Origin: Spirochaetales bacterium
GTDB lineage: Bacteria > Spirochaetota > Spirochaetia > Sphaerochaetales > Sphaerochaetaceae
Assembly: GCA_017632495.1 (NCBI GenBank)
Contig: JAGBRG010000275.1
Location: 1-7,467, forward strand
Reading direction: 5' to 3'
DNA length: 7,467 bases
Shown here: positions 6,224 through 7,467 of the stretch, piece by piece
Position numbering within the stretch: position 1 is the first letter of the stretch
Layout: every line of letters starts with the position of its first letter
The notes under the pieces: model-generated
What the model saw: only the letters and a program-made list of their open reading frames with translations
Database searches by the model: none
Told to the model about the DNA's origin: nothing
Made by a program: the position numbers and the translations under genes

Positions 6224-7261
6224 TTATAAAACGCTGATGAATCTCTGCTTGATTGACTCAAAGCTTTTGTCGACAAGGCCGAAATCCTTTTCCTTGTAAT
6301 TCCAAAGAGCCCTTCCGATATTGTTCTTTTTAAAGGCCTTGTGGATATCTTCAAGCCACAGGATCTTGGAATCGTTGTCAGCCTTGTCTATCACACCGTA
6401 TTCTCCGCAGTAAAGGGCAACGCCATCACGCTTTGCCTTTTCTATAGCAGGCTCGAAGATTCTTTCAAAGAAACCCTGTCCCATTTCGCTGACTCCGTCC
6501 ATGAAGACAGCTCCGTCGGTATCCTTGTAGATTTCTATGTGCTTCTTTCTGTATTCCTCTGCAGTCTTAGGATAGCTGATTCTAAAATCCAAAGGCATAA
6601 CTTCCTGCCAATAGGCACCCTGATGGGTGAAGATTATCGGCTCATAGCAATGGAAGTTGTAGACAATCTTGGAATCGACAGGAACATTCAGATCCTTTAC
6701 CGTCATGACGCTGTTGTAAAAAACGCCTCCTACGACTATGTAGCTTTGAGGCGCAATTGACCTGATGAGCTTTATAAACTTTGTAAGAATCTCATTCCAG
6801 GCATCCTTTACTTCAAAGAGAACAACTTCATTCAGAGGTTCAAAGGCAACTTGATTCGGATACGTACAGAACTTCTCAGCAATCTTTCTCCAAAGAGAAA
6901 AGAACCTGTCCTGAAGGGCCTTATCATAGAAGAACTTTCTTCTGTCCATGTCCTTCTTCAGAGGGTCAAAGGAGTATCCGTAGCACTCGTGAAGGTCTAT
7001 GAGCATGTTCAGACCATATTTCTCACACCACTGCCTGCAATGCTCCAGATACTTAAAGCCACCCTCTTCTATGTTGCCCTCTTCATCTTCCAGGACATTG
7101 TAGTCCACCGGAACTCTCACATGGTCAAAGCCGATGCTTGAAATATAGGCAATATCCTTCTCTGTGATGAAGTTCTTGAAATGATTTTCATCATACTCTT
7201 TGAACTGAGAGATCCAGCCGCCAAGATTGACTCCCTTCTGAAATCCTTCGAAACGTTTCAT
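6224..7261 (-). CDS. GH5 glycoside hydrolase, CelC-type endoglucanase or beta-glucanase
   Basis: This 345-residue single-domain (beta/alpha)8 enzyme closely resembles CelC of Clostridium thermocellum (343 residues, GH5): the N-terminal VNLGGWISQ (11-19), FITEKDI (31-37) and GFDHVR (44-49), and later segments IVYNFHCY (199-206), LYCGEYGVI (283-291) and ALWNYKEKDF (318-327) all have direct counterparts there. The expected acid/base is Glu145 in FEPLNEV and the nucleophile is Glu287 in YCGEYG, matching Glu140 and Glu280 of CelC; Arg49, His91, Asn144 and His204 also fit active-site positions. There is no signal peptide and no carbohydrate-binding module, so it probably acts in the cytoplasm on imported beta-1,4- or mixed-linked gluco-oligosaccharides. 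It is the first gene of the minus-strand cluster, with an AAGGAG site seven bases before the ATG. Confidence 0.93.
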   Translation of the reverse strand: MKRFEGFQKGVNLGGWISQFKEYDENHFKNFITEKDIAYISSIGFDHVRVPVDYNVLEDEEGNIEEGGFKYLEHCRQWCEKYGLNMLIDLHECYGYSFDPLKKDMDRRKFFYDKALQDRFFSLWRKIAEKFCTYPNQVAFEPLNEVVLFEVKDAWNEILTKFIKLIRSIAPQSYIVVGGVFYNSVMTVKDLNVPVDSKIVYNFHCYEPIIFTHQGAYWQEVMPLDFRISYPKTAEEYRKKHIEIYKDTDGAVFMDGVSEMGQGFFERIFEPAIEKAKRDGVALYCGEYGVIDKADNDSKILWLEDIHKAFKKNNIGRALWNYKEKDFGLVDKSFESIKQRFISVL

Positions 7262-7288
7262 TATTCTTCTCCTTGTGCCGGCCTATGC

Positions 7289-7316
7289 ATTATAATACAG
7301 AACCAGAGCATTTAAA
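7289..7316 (-). promoter_or_regulatory. Promoter for the GH5 gene cluster
   Basis: On the minus strand a perfect TATAAT -10 box (7294-7289) is preceded, with a 16-base spacer, by TTTAAA (7316-7311), four of six matches to the sigma-70 -35 consensus. Transcription would begin near 7282 and give a leader of about 20 bases containing the AAGGAG ribosome-binding site at 7274-7269. This is the most convincing promoter of the minus-strand cluster and would drive the GH5 gene and probably several genes after it. Confidence 0.6.
7291..7296 (+). promoter_or_regulatory. -10 box for the divergent MATE gene
   Basis: A perfect TATAAT on the plus strand lies 32 bases before the GTG start of the MATE gene. 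It shares four bases with the minus-strand -10 box. The best -35 candidate, TTCTCC at 7267-7272 with an 18-base spacer, matches only three of six positions, so this direction may be weaker or need an activator. Confidence 0.45.
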
Positions 7317-7328
7317 AGGAAGAGCAAA

Positions 7329-7467
7329 GTGACATCAATTAATACCGATGGGAAAATAATCAACCGCAAGTTCTATCTTTTTCTGATTCCGACAATCATG
7401 AGCACAATCGCTTCTTCTCTCAGTGAATTCGTAGACAGCATCGTAGTCTCAAGGGTTCTTGGAACAC
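7329..7467 (+). CDS. MATE-family efflux transporter, N-terminal fragment
   Basis: The first 46 codons of a plus-strand gene run off the window edge. It begins with GTG at 7329, preceded by AAGGA (7316-7320) with an eight-base spacer; the frame is closed upstream by TAA at 7293-7295 and the next in-frame ATG is at 7398, inside the first membrane helix, so GTG is the best start. The peptide reads through KIINRKFYLFLIPTIMS into SSLSEFVDSIVVSRVLGT. Pro21 in the first helix and the FVDSIVVSRVLG pattern (Asp36) match the start of MATE-type multidrug/Na+ or H+ antiporters (compare the common VDxxFVGRxLG pattern). It would export cationic drugs or metabolites across the inner membrane. The rest of the gene is not visible, so sub-family and intactness are unknown. 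Confidence 0.78.
   Translation, partial: MTSINTDGKIINRKFYLFLIPTIMSTIASSLSEFVDSIVVSRVLGT

Overview
The window holds eight complete genes on the minus strand and the first 46 codons of a ninth gene running the other way at the right edge. The likely source is a Gram-negative-type (diderm) anaerobe, most plausibly a gut or rumen spirochaete related to Treponema. Three things suggest this: a 512-residue secreted protein that looks like an outer-membrane beta-barrel, a close relative of the intracellular clostridial cellulase CelC, and a NapH-like iron-sulfur membrane protein. The taxon is inferred from gene flavour only; no rRNA or marker gene is present.

Layout, in minus-strand transcription order from right to left: (1) GH5 glycosidase of the CelC type, 7261-6224; (2) a nucleoside 2-deoxyribosyltransferase-fold protein carrying an export signal, 6202-5666; (3) putative outer-membrane beta-barrel protein, 5626-4088; (4) polytopic membrane protein with two C-terminal 4Fe-4S ferredoxin motifs, 4077-3259; (5) CPA2-type cation/proton antiporter, 3181-2006; (6) unknown lipoprotein, 1994-1395; (7) alpha/beta hydrolase, 1391-591; (8) small DUF6512-like membrane protein, 566-48. 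Gaps are 21, 39, 10, 77, 11, 3 and 24 bases, so most genes are probably co-transcribed and some translationally coupled. The 77-base gap before the antiporter holds a reasonable promoter and may begin a second transcription unit covering genes 5-8.

At the right end, a 67-base divergent intergenic region separates the GH5 gene from a MATE-family transporter gene that leaves the window. It is organised around an 8-bp palindrome that gives a perfect TATAAT -10 box on both strands.

The genes do not form a recognisable pathway. Seven of the nine products are predicted to be in, or exported across, the inner membrane, so the shared theme is envelope and transport. The most unusual item is the deoxyribosyltransferase-family protein: its putative catalytic residues are intact, but it has a cleavable-looking signal peptide, which is unexpected for a nucleotide-salvage enzyme. 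No RNA genes, CRISPR arrays, insertion sequences or phage genes were seen. The leftmost 47 bases, downstream of the last gene, show no gene or convincing terminator.
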